DNA from: Liolophura sinensis
Taxonomy: Eukaryota > Mollusca > Polyplacophora > Chitonida > Chitonidae
Length of the DNA stretch: 64,000 bases
Direction of reading: 5' to 3'
Assembly: GCF_032854445.1 (NCBI RefSeq)
Contig: NC_088295.1
Location: forward strand, 30,684,470 to 30,748,469
Part shown: piece after piece, positions 23,397 through 36,089 of the stretch
Position numbering within the stretch: position 1 is the first letter of the stretch
How the letters are laid out: each line of letters opens with the position of its first letter
Position numbers and translations under genes: made by a program
Notes under the pieces: model-generated
Database searches by the model: none
What the model was told of the DNA's origin: nothing
What the model saw: only the letters and a program-made list of their open reading frames with translations

Positions 23397-26300
23397 TCAA
23401 ATATACACTTTGATAGCTGTGGCAACCTTTTTGTGGCACAACATACAAACTGAAACCGAGGCTGCGCAATTGGAGCACGTGGCAAGATGGCCACATGGGA
23501 GAAACACAGATGACACAGCATTGGACTGACAAACTTTACAGATCATCTGCTCCTTCAGACGATGGTTTTCCGCTAATAAAGATGTCTTTTCTAAAAACAT
23601 AAAAAAATACTTTTGAAAATAACACGAACACTTCGGCAAGACTTTTTATGCAGTTAATCCTAAATGCATTCATATGCTACATGCATATGAAATTGGTATA
23701 AACTCTTCCTCTGAGAATTACACACGCATTTCAAAAAAGTTTCATATTTAATAGGATACTCGATAACCACAAAGCCGTGAAGTGAAACTTTACCTACCGT
23801 TTACAGCCTTTTCAACAGATGGGGGCTTCTCGTATTCAACACACTCCGCGGCTACAAAAACGCCAGAGAAACAAACTTATACAACAGGCTTCGACCCTCG
23901 CCTGAGAACAATACCTTCCGAGTTTCCATATGCTCGAAGTCTACGCGAACCGGTAATACTCAAGTAACACAATATTTAGTCTTTTATTTACGTACCTATC
24001 TGACTGACGTTTTACGTAGTAATCAAGAAAATTGCACTTATACGAGAATGGCAAGTCTTATGATGGGAGGAAACCGGGGGAAACCCACAACCATCCGCAG
24101 TGTCTGGAAGACCTTCCGAAGTACGATTTAATCTATTATTTTATTACATGATATACGAGGACTAAGGTACAGCTTCTATGAAGGCCAGAGACATTGCTAT
24201 ATCCCTCGAATAACCTTCATTTCTGTTGTTTAGCAAAAAATTAAGCACATGTACAAAGTGGTTCAATATTAGAACTGAGATCATATACACAGGTTTATAC
24301 ATATAATTACTTATAAAAGCGTGACATGGCATAATCTATGATACATTCATTATAAATGCCACTAAGCAGCTGTACCTGTCGGTTGTCTGCCGGTAGGTCA
24401 ACTTTTTGGCACTTTATCTTTCAACACAAGCCAGCTCTGAAATATTTCAATTATGAGTTGTATCTACCGTCTGAGGGTAAAAGCTGCCTTGAAACAGTAA
24501 TCTACTGGGACTCATCAACTAAAATTAAATCAGCTAAAAGCCCCAAAAGCACAACCAATTGACACGATAATCACAAAACGGAAGTCCAACTCGGAGGTTC
24601 TAAAATCACGTTGAGAGGATTAACAACAGAATTTACAAATCTGGCACTATCTATAAGACTGTACATCGGCATACCGGAAGTGCTTGGGAGAACCCGTTCG
24701 CCCTTGCCTTGAGCTTCCTGTAGCTCTACAGCGATGTTTGCCAATTCCCCAATCGTCACTGCGCTCTCTTCCCAATCTGAAAACACACATATATAGTTCT
24801 TTGTCAATCCAGAGGGAAGAAATGAAATGGAACAACTGAACAGTACATGTATACATCAACGTCTCAACACGTAAACAGTAACTACATCATATATATCTTG
24901 CCTTTCATATGGGTAAACATGGAGGTTACAACTTACACTTTACGATAGCGGATAGTTTCTGTAACCTAGTCCAAGACGGTTTTCGATTTAATACAGTTGA
25001 AAAATTTCTAAATTGTAGTGGACATATATCTTATTTACTCGAAAGGAAATATCTCCCAAAATGGGCGATTTGACGTCTATTCAGCTTGTTCGATGCTTAA
25101 TGACAATATTAAAACATGCGTGTTGATTTGTATTGCCTCCACAAACATTTATTCGTTTAACTAGACAGACTTTCTTCACATTTCTCATAGATTTGTCCCA
25201 CAGATGAACATCTAACGTTCCAACTGATTTCATCTTTGTAGATCACGTTAAATGGTCTGGATAATCATGGTGGTGGAATGGTCTGTTGTTACATCCAGGA
25301 TTATTTAGCCTGCAGTCTTCACAAACAACGTACCGCACACATTGAGCGAACCCCTCTGGATGGATATCGAGCTTATGCGAGAAAGTCAGTCATCCAACCC
25401 ACGGCCTGAGAGAGAAATCAACTCATACAAAGCCACAAGCATTGAAAATTTCTGTCAACTGAAACAATATACTCAAGAATATTTCACTTATACGACGGCC
25501 GCCAGCATTATGGTGGGCAAAACCGGGCAGAGCCCGGGATAAACCCACGACCATCCGCAGGTTGCTAAATAACCTTCACATTTGAGGCCAGAGGCGAATC
25601 CAGCATAAGCTGGACTTGAACTCTCATCGACCGATTTGGTGAGAGGCTTTTGGGTCATTGTGTTGAACTAGCACGTTAACCACTACAAGCCTTCCCCTTC
25701 CAAACACCACAGAAATAAGACCAACTATCGTACTTTCTCGTAGTGCACTTTCTCGTACTTTCACATGAACAGAGTTCCCAGAGGACGTACCATGGAGACT
25801 GAGGACCTTAGTTACCGCAGCCACAGCAATACTCTGAGAGAACATCTCTTTGATGCTAACACCACATGGCATCTCCACCACTCGTTTGACAATGTCGCTA
25901 TAGTCTGGGGAAAAAAGACGAAGCATTTAGGTTTTCCTAATTGAGGATTTGAAAGGGTGTTGACCTGGATTTTAGTATTTGGCTAAACATTGTTTATGTG
26001 TAAAGTATTTGCTAATTAAAAAATGGGTTAAAGGTGGTTGTTGAAAAAAAGAAAGAAATCAGTTTGACTGGAAAAATGTCACTGTTTTCATTTACATAAA
26101 GAATATTATTACATGTAAGACTAGATATTGTCTAATATTATATTATTATCCCATTGTTTGTTGGATTCTCAGTCTTACCAGTTGTCGAGGCTGGCACAGA
26201 ATCCGCCTCAGTTTCCTGAAATATACATTGCAATAAAAAACATGATTTGAGCAAATGATAGAGATTTGCCACCCCAAGAGTAATGACCCTTTATTGTGAA

Positions 26301-27216
26301 CCACAGAGTAATCTCCCTTGTCTTGAACCACAGAGTAGTTTCCCTTAATGTGAATGACAGAGTAGCCTACCTGTAGTGTTGAGAACCATACGAGTAATCC
26401 CACTGATATTAATCAAAAAGAGAAAGCAAAATGTTTGAATTTTTAAAGTTTTATTTTCAGTCGCGTGATACTTACATGCGGGAATTCCCGTGGAAAGTTT
26501 TGCCTTACGTTGTCCACAAACTCATTCCCTTTCCTCCGACGCAGGAACGCGCAGTCCTGGGACCAGCGAGCATGCTCAACAAACGGCTTGTCTGGTGGTA
26601 GCCAATTCTTCAGCCCGAGACCACAGTGGAAACACCGAGTGCAATCCTCTACACCTTCAAGAATAAGCAGTACGGCACAATGACAGATGACACACATAGC
26701 CTATTTTATAACGAGAGTAGAGGAATTTTTTCCACGACTGTACCCGTATGACCAATGCCACTGACCATATGATGATGGTCACGCTACAAGGGCGTTGAAA
26801 TCAAAATTACAGCAAGGAATAAACGGGTGTTAAATGAGAAGATTTTTATGGAAAGGTAGTAGAATTTCGAAAACGTATCAAAGTGGAAAGGAACTGTATA
26901 CTGTTCCATTGTATCATGCTGATGCTTAAGAATAATGGCTATAGTTTCGGCAGGAAAAAATCTTCATCAAACATGACTTACCTGTGTAAAAAAATCCGGC
27001 CATAGAAAGGACAAATGGATTTTGGCCTTTATCCTTGGGCCAGTCTGTGAAGGATTGGTAACGCACATTGGGGTCACTGTAGTGAGGGTACTTCGGAGCC
27101 TTGCCTACGTAATGTCTGCCAAACTCCGACAGATTCAGGTTATCACTGACTTCAAAATTACCCAGAACTGCTGATTTGGGCGTATAAGGTCTGTAGCCGG
27201 AAGGTAATATTGCCAT
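23397..27216 (-). CDS. Inhibitor of apoptosis protein, BIR-UBA-RING (BIRC7-like), copy 2
   Basis: Six exons join into a 286-codon frame: 26982-27216 (exon to 27230, ATG inside), 26476-26654, 26179-26215, 25791-25904, 24675-24776 and 23397-23590, total 861 bases with stop. Residues about 51-118 are one BIR with zinc ligands C86, C89, H106 and C113. The segment GRHYVGKAPKYPHYS precedes it and is typical of molluscan single-BIR proteins. Residues about 152-210 are UBA-like. The RING has ligands C240, C243, C255, H257, C261, C264, C271 and C274. Function as for copy 1: BIR-mediated caspase or adaptor binding with RING E3 ligase activity in the cytosol. Exon order and all five intron phases equal those of copy 1, so the two are tandem duplicates about 10 kb apart. 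They have diverged strongly outside BIR and RING. The donor of exon 5 (gtatgc) was chosen for phase and position match with copy 1. Confidence 0.93.
23807..23952 (+). CDS. Orphan plus-strand exon candidate inside an IAP intron
   Basis: A good acceptor (ctttacctaccgtttacag) and a GT donor (gtaata) bound 146 bases that read as 48 codons after two bases of a split codon. The stretch is Thr/Ser/Pro-rich, with TKTPEKQTYTTGFDPRLR near the middle, a composition typical of coding rather than random AT-rich DNA. It is antisense to IAP copy 2, in its last intron. No partner exon or family was recognised. Confidence 0.3.
24028..24135 (-). mobile_element. SINE-A fragment
   Basis: Reversed SINE-A middle: cttatgatgggaggaaaccg, gggaaacccacaaccatccg, then ggaagaccttccgaagtac. 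Both ends are lost. Intronic in IAP copy 2. Confidence 0.7.
25462..25700 (-). mobile_element. SINE-A, nearly full length
   Basis: Reversed copy: tactcaagaatatttcactt, gccgccagcattatggtggg, aaaccgggcagagcccggga and acccacgaccatccgcaggt, then the head with ggacttgaactct (B box) and cacgttaaccactac (A box). Intronic in IAP copy 2, same orientation as the gene. Confidence 0.85.
26255..26400. repeat. Short tandem repeat, about 28 bp x 3-4
   Basis: Repeats of a unit like cttgaaccacagagtaatctccc, with degenerate copies, in the intron between the small third exon and the second BIR exon of IAP copy 2. Confidence 0.6.
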
Positions 27217-27491
27217 GATAGCTTTTCTGACTGTAAACAGAGAAAGTAGGCCTACCATGCTTCACATGTTTTATTCATCTAAGATGACACGTTATATATG
27301 TAGGTCTACCTTCACTGGCAATGAAATCGTAGCACCAAAGAACTAAGCCAATTTTGCATTATGTGAACATCAACCTCAATTAAATGTTTTTGTAACATTT
27401 AAGGGATTAAAAATGTGAAAACCTCAAGAGTCGTGCGAAAACAAGTCCTGCACAATTTTTAACATGAAGGGTCATAAACTGAGCCTTCCAC

Positions 27492-27634
27492 TGGGACCAG
27501 TTTTACAAAGCGGCGTACTACATTTTTTTATCGTACATTTGTCGTATGATATTTTGTACGTCACTATTACCGTAACATTGTTCTATATGTGCGATTATCG
27601 TACATGTGCGACATCTTTGAGAAACTAGGCCCTG
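27492..27634. mobile_element. MITE-like element
   Basis: gggaccagttttacaaagcgg at the left is echoed in reverse at the right by agggcctagtttctcaaaga. The interior holds repeated tcgtacat/gtacgt motifs. No coding capacity. Confidence 0.55.
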
Positions 27635-27639
27635 AAGCT

Positions 27640-28870
27640 CTAAATTATAGACTTAAGCTAAAATTCGCGAAGAGAAAATGCCCAAGATATTGATATCAAT
27701 AACCAACTCTGTATACATGTATATTGGCTTAGCTCGCAGAGCAGACATTGTCCTATATCTACCGAGTGTCTCCACCCTGCGCATGAGCGCCGCAATTTCC
27801 CTCTCAATTTCATAACAATGTTTGTCCCATCGAACTGAACCATAGCGTCGCAGTTTCTCAAGTTTGTACAAGACGCTCGAAGCACAGAGTGGGACAGATA
27901 AGGTATCAGTCATCGAAGTGCCTTAGTGTTCAAGGCTCAGGACATTTTCTCTTCTTCTCTACCTATTTACTGCAAAAGTTTCGTTAGCGCTCCCGTGTGA
28001 ACGTTTCGCATTTGATGCCTGTCTTGTAATGTATTTATATGGCTCGTATTGTCAGATCTTGTCGATGTCAACAAATGACTCCATTTGAGAAGTACTAGTA
28101 TAAGAATCGTACAACATAAATGTATCCTAGACATGTACTACTGACGTAAGTTGCCGTTGCGTGGCAATTTGAAAGATGAATACATCCACTGTTTCCTGCT
28201 TTGGTTACGGTTCTTAGATTACTGTCCACGTCAACCATACAAGAGTAAATCGTTCCATCGCACAAAGGGCGTGTTAATTTGCTTCGAATATGTATGACTG
28301 GTGTAATGGGTATGTATCCATGCACCCTTAAGAAAAGACGTTTGCCGAGGCGTTGGCTTAATGACATAGTCCACAGAAATACAAGTGTTGACATGTATAA
28401 GCAGGAAACGGAGCCCTACAAACTTAAATCGGCTCTTCATACCGTCTGTTAGTTTACAGCCAAGTCAAAACATTCGACTAGGTAGGAAATCGAAAGAGAA
28501 ACACATTTAATATGAAAAATTCTCCGCACAGTTGCGTGATTTATGCCATGGCGCCAAGCGAAGTATTAGTGTCAACTGAGCTGAGTGATAAGAGCCGGTA
28601 ATGAAATTACTGCCTCGGTAAAGAGCGACGCCATTTGTACGTGACTGTGTGGAAGGCAGCTGGGTTATAACCCATCAGCCCGTCATAGGCGTCTTTTCTT
28701 TGGTTGCACGAAGTTAAACGTCGCCTTTACCACGGCCTCGATCATATTACAACGGTGTGTGGGTAACATTCACATTATCGCAACATTTCACTGTGCTTTA
28801 CCAAGCGATGTTGGTGAGAAGGCTTTTCGCTGAGAGCTATGAGAACATCAAGTAGCAAGGCTGCCGACTC
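27640..28870. other. Unique DNA without a supported gene
   Basis: Largely non-repetitive. About 28540-28800 is less AT-rich than its surroundings. Open frames of 60-100 codons show no splice borders or recognisable motifs. Confidence 0.35.
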
Positions 28871-28876
28871 AAAAAA

Positions 28877-29060
28877 CCCCTTAGTTTGACATAATATTCG
28901 TGACTAAGGAAACCCTGTTTAATAAACGTTTAACTTGACACGATCATATACATTGAATTCATAACTAAGGCAACCCTGTTTAATGAGCCTTGCCTTTAGC
29001 TTGACACAAACAGGGACATAGAATTCATAATTAAAGAAACCCTGATTAAAGCGTTGATAG
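28877..29060. repeat. Degenerate ~60-70 bp tandem repeat, three copies
   Basis: The motif aaccctgtttaataa followed by a ttgacac and gaattcataactaa part recurs three times with drift. Confidence 0.6.
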
Positions 29061-29329
29061 AACCAACGAGACAAGACCCAATAAATGACTGCCCGAACCG
29101 AATCGAGCTTGAATTCACGATTCAAAGAGAACAGTGCACTCAGCGCACGTGGGAACATCAGAAACGCCAGTATTAATGAAATCAGAATAACCGAAATTAA
29201 AGAGATCAGAAGAACTACAGGATTAATGGAAAGAACCATATAGGATTAATTAAAAGAACCATACATGATTAATTATGTCAAAACACCCAGGATTGATGAG
29301 AAGAGAATAAATAGGATTTGTGAAGAGGA

Positions 29330-29640
29330 AAGCTGGCAGGATTGGATAGAAGAGAGTAGTCTGGATTAAAGTGAGAAGAGAATAGGCAGGATTACTGAGG
29401 AGAGAATAGCCATGATTAGACAGACGAGAATAAGAGATGTGAGAAGAGAATAGGCAGGATTAGTGAGAAGAGAATAGGCAGGATTAGTGAGGAAAGAACA
29501 GGCAGGATAAGTACGAAGAGAAAAGGCAGGGCTAGTGAGAAGAGAACAGGCAGATTAAGTGAGAATGGAATAGGCAGGATTAGTGAGAACAGAATAGGCA
29601 GGATTAGTGAGAAAAGAATATACAGGATTAATGCAGATGA
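29330..29640. repeat. 24 bp minisatellite
   Basis: About a dozen copies of gattagtgagaagagaatag followed by gcag, purine-rich on the plus strand. The minus-strand frame rich in LPILFSLI repeats is an artefact. Confidence 0.9.
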
Positions 29641-29779
29641 CAGGTATTCTGGTCCCATTAATCTTCTTTCTTTTCTCAATAATCTTTGTCCACTGTCCAA
29701 TCGTGATAAATCTGCTGAACAACTGAATTTAGGTTCAGATTGTTTGTAAGCAGAAGAAGTAGCGAAGAGAGCCATACGT

Positions 29780-31880
29780 TAATCTAACTTTCCGTTAATA
29801 CCTGAGAAGGCCGTGTTACAATTATGTCGATATCTGCATGTAGATCCATGCGCATTTACAAGGACAATTCTAGCTATTCACAGTAATTTTTTTCGTTAAA
29901 GAAATGCCCTCGTACTCATTTCATAAGCTTACTCAAAACGGTATTATACAGAATATCGAAGACTGACAAGATAATGTGACGAATCTACTCTCTTGCACTG
30001 GATGAGCGATGAATTATGTATCACGATCTAAGTGTCGTCATACAGGAAGGTCTATTGTCTGTTTGAAGTGGTCCAGTTTTTCAGTATGTCTGCAAGATGT
30101 TGCCTGGTCTTCGTTACATAAGTGGTTATTGTTAAGCCTTCCTCACATACCATTAAACAATGCCTATAATCTTCATCACATTGTCGAGCCTTCCTCACAT
30201 AGGTCTAGATTTATTGTCTTGTCTGCCCAACATACGTGAACCTCACTTAAGTCTAGTGAACCTGACTTAAGTCGAGATACTGACGTTTCGTGATTGACTT
30301 TCCGTAACCATAATAATGCAAGAGCATGTTTGCTCCACGCCTGATTCTCTATATGTCTGTTGCCAAGTAATAGTATCGTGACAGTGACATAGTTAACTTT
30401 TTTGTTTAACATTTCTCCTTGAGCTGTTCATGTCTTCCCTGTTCACGTCTTCCCTGTCTAGGAACATTTACGGGCAACACATGAAAACTTTATGGGTCTT
30501 GGTTATTCCCCACTGCCATACATCATTATGATGTATGATGTGTACTTCCCTGTTCCTTGTCGATTACAGCTCAAATTTGTCGCTACTGACATAAATAAAT
30601 AAACTTCCCAGTGCAACTGGTAATATACGTGGTAACATTTAAGGTTTTGAATACACAGGCCTATCTCAAACAAGCGGAAGTCACATTGCAAATACTGTAT
30701 TGTAGTAATGTTATCGGCCGGATTGACAAAGCTGTCACAAAACTACATCATGAACATTTACTATGCTGAAGAACCTCTACTATATTAGTCATGTGCTCCT
30801 TAAAACTGCTTCGTGCATCCATCTTCTTAGGGCGTGTCGCTTCCTATTTTCGATGAATCCTGTCAGATAAATTATTTAGTCGTGGCATAAAGTGCTGGAG
30901 ACCTACCATCAGTGGTACTTCTGCAATGGCATTTAATCCTGACCAGATTGCAATCAGGTGTTTCATCAGGTGTTGCAGTCAAGTGTTTCAGAATCAGGTG
31001 CTGCATGAAAGACGGCGTCGTGTAACCGAAGACCAGCTGTTATTTCTCAAGAATATATCCTTCGTGAGAAATAAATTTGGTATAGCAGCCTCTTGTGCAC
31101 AAAACAGGTCTTTTTTTTTACCGCGGCCTTTATTCTGGCTTACGTTACCTTTATTTACGCTGTGATATAAGCATATATTCATGTGATACCTGTGACATTT
31201 ACTATGTGGGTGTTTATATGTCTCACTGCTATTTGCCTGATGTCGAGAGCATTGCCTTTAGCAGAGCATGATGTCAGTCATATACAATTACTCAGTAGGT
31301 GTTTGAATGATACATGACCAACAGAACCAATAAGAAGAAAGACAGCAAGTTTACACTATTCAGTGGTCTTCACTCGTGGAATCTTTCTTTAAAAAGGCCA
31401 ACAGACGGCTATGTAACATTAGTATTCCGGAATTTCTACGCACCACTTGGTCCGACAGTGGATGCACGCTTTATACATACCAGTATAGACTATGTTTACT
31501 GCTTTGTATCGTATTTTTTTTTAAATCTATTTCACTGGTCTTTTTCACTGTACTCAGAATATTTCATCTCTCTGACGACGGTCATGGTTATATTCGTCAA
31601 AGAAATCGTGAAGAGCCCCAAAACGACCGAGATACGGGACAAATGCATGCCAAAACTCTCTCCGTCTCTCAAATTAAGAGCTGGATTTGATCGAGCGATT
31701 TAAACGATCATAATCTATTAAGTCGCCTATCGGGGACAACTTATCAGGCGAGTTGGTTTAGATATTAGGAACCAACTCTGTCTAAATGGCCCAGACACCA
31801 TGACCAGGGTAGAACACAGCTGATGATCGCATTGCTTAGAAGTTGTAAAGTTCAGTTTTGACAATTGTGATTACTTCATT
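29780..31880. other. Stretch without a supported gene
   Basis: AT-rich DNA. A 129-codon plus-strand frame at 31314-31703 has no splice context and no recognisable motif and is treated as chance. Weak direct repeats (gccttcctcacat) lie at 30135-30200. Confidence 0.35.
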
Positions 31881-31884
31881 TATT

Positions 31885-32075
31885 AAAATGATTGGTGATT
31901 TACGCCGTATACTCAAGAATATTTCACTCATGCGACAGAAACTCTGCTGACAGATATTCCCACGCACGACATCACATGAAGCCACTCAGCGCTGGGCTTG
32001 AACCAACAGCTGGGAGGCTCCTGTGTGACGGAGGCGCTTTAACCAGAGTACATCCGCAAAGGAGTGGTGTTAAAT
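31885..32075 (-). mobile_element. SINE with SINE-A tail but a different body
   Basis: The reversed tail (tgatttacgccgtatactca, agaatatttcact) is SINE-A-like. The remainder differs: gggcttgaaccaacagctgg gives a B box and ggcgctttaaccagag an A box. Probably a sister subfamily sharing the 3' end. Confidence 0.65.
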
Positions 32076-32079
32076 CTGT

Positions 32080-33320
32080 AATGCCACCATTTATATTGAA
32101 AATGATCACTCGGTTCTATAACCACATTTAATAAGTTCTAATAAGAAAATTATGATATACTGTGTACGGTATATAGCTAATTCTCTAAAAGTGTACATAG
32201 CTAAGCTGTCGTTTTCTTTTTATTTACAATCAACATTAGACAGAAAACCTACCATAGATGAGGACAGCAGAGCACCAAAGTCATGCAAGTGCATGTTTAA
32301 TCTACCCAATCAGAGGTCTCCCGGAGTTTGAACTCCGAGCCGTTTAACTTGTTTTCTCGTGTAGCTTGGTGAACACCCGCCAGTCAAATAACGGTCAGGT
32401 AGGAATTTAAACGATATGAGTATGGGCTGTTCACATGAGCCTCACCACCACCGATAGTATGCCTAATCATGCACAGACACGAAAAGAACAAATACGGAAA
32501 TACGTACAGAATGAAATAAATGCCTCAGTAGAAAGAGATGACGGAATGAAACTGCATATCAAGGTTTAACTGATTCCAAACTATGATACACGTCATTTTC
32601 TGTCTACATCTACCAGAGCTCCGTCCTACCAACCGTTCAACACCAGTAGACCTATGCGTTTATGCCAAATACGCGCACGGGCTTGTACATGACATAACCG
32701 GCGACAGGTGTGTTGTTGGCTTTAAGCGAAATAAAAAGCTGTTTTTGAACAGGCCTACACTGTGACTCTGACATAAAAAGAAACACAAGCAGTAAAATTA
32801 TATTACATAGAGCAGTGCAAGCATAGGCGTACAGATATGCATGTATATAGGTCACGCTGTCCCCTTGTAGTCATAAGTCATAAGACGCGCAGTAACCCTG
32901 TACATTAAACACCTACCTCATATGTAGTTTGAATATTTGCGACATTCGTCCATCCGGACACGCATATAGATCAGCAGGTGCACCGCAGGTGAGCTAATTG
33001 GACTTTGCTAGGAATGTACACACATGCGCGATTTCATAAGACTGTTGGCAATAGATCAGGTTCAACTTCCCGTGAATATGACGATCTGATTGGACCATAT
33101 TAGCCTGGACTTGTTTTGCAATAGCTCAGCCTATGGAATTACTTTCACTTTCGATATTCAGCCGTTACGTGGGTCGACCAATACTCACCACAGATCACGT
33201 GCGTTGTTCGTAGTCTTGGAAGCCACGGTGATGAGGCAGTCCAAGTGATGTCCCAAAAAAGGAAACGATGTATCAACCTTTATTTCTATTAGTACCTGAT
33301 ACATGTGCATTCGATTATCT
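32080..33320. other. Unique DNA without a supported gene
   Basis: A mixture of AT-rich and more balanced sequence. No gene, splice pair or repeat recognised. Confidence 0.3.
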
Positions 33321-33324
33321 AATT

Positions 33325-33395
33325 AAACTATCGTCATATGACTGAAAAATTGCAAAGTACGACGTTAAACCCCAAGCACCCACTAACTCACTCTA
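33325..33395 (+). mobile_element. SINE-B/C 3' tail fragment
   Basis: cgtcatatgactgaaaaatt, then gtacgacgttaaaccccaag and cacccactaactcactc is the tail shared by SINE-B and SINE-C. Confidence 0.75.
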
Positions 33396-33442
33396 ATTAA
33401 ACTATGTAAATGATCCCAACGGATATTTAAGAAATAATGTTC

Positions 33443-33559
33443 CTGCTATGGGTGCCTAGCGACTGATTTATAGTTAATAAGGTGGACAAGGTTATTGTTA
33501 AAATTTTAAAGGTCGTCCACCTTATTGATTACAAAACTGCCGCTAGACACCCACAGCAG
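33443..33559. mobile_element. Fold-back element with 45 bp inverted repeats
   Basis: Arms 33443-33487 and 33515-33559 are inverted copies (about 82% identical by eye), ending ctgctatgggtgcctagcg and, in reverse, ctgctgtgggtgtctagcg. The inner ends pair perfectly as aataaggtggac. The loop is only 27 bases. It could be a MITE or a structured locus. Confidence 0.75.
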
Positions 33560-36040
33560 TGTAAAGGTTGCTGCAAAGCATCTTTGGAATTTCCAACCCA
33601 ATTCAGGGTTAATGGTCAATGAACTGATCAATCAAATTCCTACGATGACCCACTGGCCGTTAATAAACGAAATCAACAAACAAGTTCAGTTGAAGTTCAA
33701 ATATATATGGAAGGAAACATCAAATCTTCACATAAGGTGATATAAGTGCAGTTGTACCAGGAGATGAATAGCTTAGTTAACCCACAGTTGTATCCTTGTT
33801 TAAAGTGTATACATACAATTGCATACTAATGTAATTCCATATACATGTAAATGCAATACTGCATGTACAGTATTGTATATATCCCTGGTAAAATCCAATA
33901 TGGCATATACAAACTAAGCACCTTGGCTGTTGTTACCCCGAGATGTTAATGGGGAGCCAGTCTGATTCTATCTGCCAAATACACCTCTCAGTCAGTATTT
34001 ATAAGCATGCCAATCAAGTCACCTGACGGCGGTCAACCAATTAACATTTGGTGCAATCGTGACAACCTTGGCAACAGAAGAGCTACTTATGTAAACAATA
34101 ACAAATTCTAGGAATATAGAGAAGACACCGGGTGAATCTATAAAACGACCTTTTATGCAAGGATCAAAGTACCCTGATAACATAGTTTTGCACATTTTGA
34201 TTACCTATACATTTCCGATCAATTACAAACACAAACACACACAAAAAACAGCTACTTTACTCATCCTGTTATCACCAAAGGCAACCAGGCCATAGTTATG
34301 GAATGGAACGCTGAATAATTGTTTCTAATGTATTGGATCCACGGTAAGCCGCATCTTCACACGCGCATTAAATCTTCCCTAGCGTAAATCGATGTCAACC
34401 GAGTGGTCCCCATAATCAACTAACCTGTTCTGAGTCTCGCCGAACCATAAACGATCCATGACAACAGCACAAATTCACAAAATAAATACATATTTAGACG
34501 CTGCGCCCACTGTGGCCATAAGCCGCCTGTACCCATTTTGATCATTCGAGAGAACGAACGAGGCTGAAGCGATGATCGCCATCTGGACACAGACCCCCAT
34601 TACAACTTCCGTTTTTCGGAACTACGATTGTAGTTCTGTGAATTTTAGGGTATAAAGTCTTTTTTTGCTCCCAGGCGTCCATTTTTGGTGCACAGGTGCA
34701 TGCTTGGTATTAAAATGCTGGAAACTGTCTAAGCTTTGAGGAGGTATGAGCTTTATTGGTGAAAGTTTGAAATTCTGGGTGAGAGGACACAAGGTGTGAG
34801 GTAGTGATGAGGCTGCGAGTGACGTCCCCTTGGCGTTGCTAGGCACGCCTCCCAGCTGCCGGCATGGAAAGGTCCAGATTTTGACGGTCAACCTGTGTCA
34901 AGATTTTTATGGCTTCTTTCTCACAGGCTGGGCCAGGTATGCACCAAAGCTTATTGGCCACGGAATGTTTGGGACTGAGCTACAGCGCTAGACGTTAACA
35001 TTGTCGCTTAGGGAAAATTAATGGGGGTCCGAGGCCATCTGACGACAGGGGAATGAACCAACCAAATGGACGACTAGACTTGTGTAGTGTTACTATAACG
35101 ATTGCCATAGGTATTATCTCCCTTTAACGACCTTATTTTTTCTGGGCACACTACTGCCTCGATCGTGATAAAATCAACGGATTTAGAAAGATCAGATTCC
35201 TTAGATTCCTGTACGTACTAAATGTGTACCAATATTACTTGATTGTAATGCTTTTAGCCTGTCCGGCCGAGATTCAATCACTTTAAACGGAGACGGCATA
35301 GTCGAAGCCAGGGGAAGTCACGTGACCACTGGGCTGTGGCTGAAACGGGAGATCTGCCAAAATAGTATTTAATTAAGTAGTAAAATCCCATGTTTTTCCG
35401 GTAATTCGGAATGATTGTTCGTAATAATTTTTTTTTTTTTGAATCAACTAAATTCTTAAGATCTTTTTTCTGCGCTCACATGAATAGCGTGACTCGTATG
35501 TACGATTATCCGAACGAGATGGAGGTCACAGTGGGTGTAGTGTCTGAAAATGTATTTATTTTGTGAATTTATGCGGAATCAGATTCAGTTTTTAACAGTG
35601 TTATAAGCGTAGTACAACCCAAAAGCATGCACGATTGAAAATTGATCATCAGGAATCCACAAAACTAAATGGAGGCGTGTTTTATCACGCACACGTACAA
35701 AGTCACTGATGTAGGCCTATGTAGTTTATTCGGTACATTACAGTCACGAACAGATATTCTACAGACAGACCAATGTCAACACAACTATGTTATCAAGAGC
35801 ACTACGTGTCCTGTTCTTCAAACAACATGTGTTTCTTGTATATGCAATCAACTGACATCAGAGCTAAAAAAAAACAAAAAAAAAAAAACAGAAGCCACCA
35901 TGCATTACCGTGTACCGACAAACTAACGCCTTTATTAGCTTAATTCACAGTCAGTGAAAATATGATCAGTGGGAGGTAAAACTTTTTGCACCGCGTTATT
36001 ACATATGCTATTGCTATGGTATATGTGGTGATACATATAT
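33560..36040. other. Unique DNA without a supported gene
   Basis: About 34380-35350 is less AT-rich. The copies aatgggggtc...cagatggc (minus, near 34600) and aatgggggtccgaggccatc (plus, near 35020) face away from each other. A small hairpin (gaactacgattgtagttc) lies at 34619-34636. It might hold a promoter, but no exon was recognised. Confidence 0.3.
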
Positions 36041-36089
36041 GTATATGTGATTTTATGTCGGCCCAAAAACTCCAAGAACACAATCGGTT

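Noticed and set aside
31314..31703. 129-codon plus-strand frame
   Set aside because: Aromatic-rich chance translation of AT-rich DNA with an overlapping second frame; no family.
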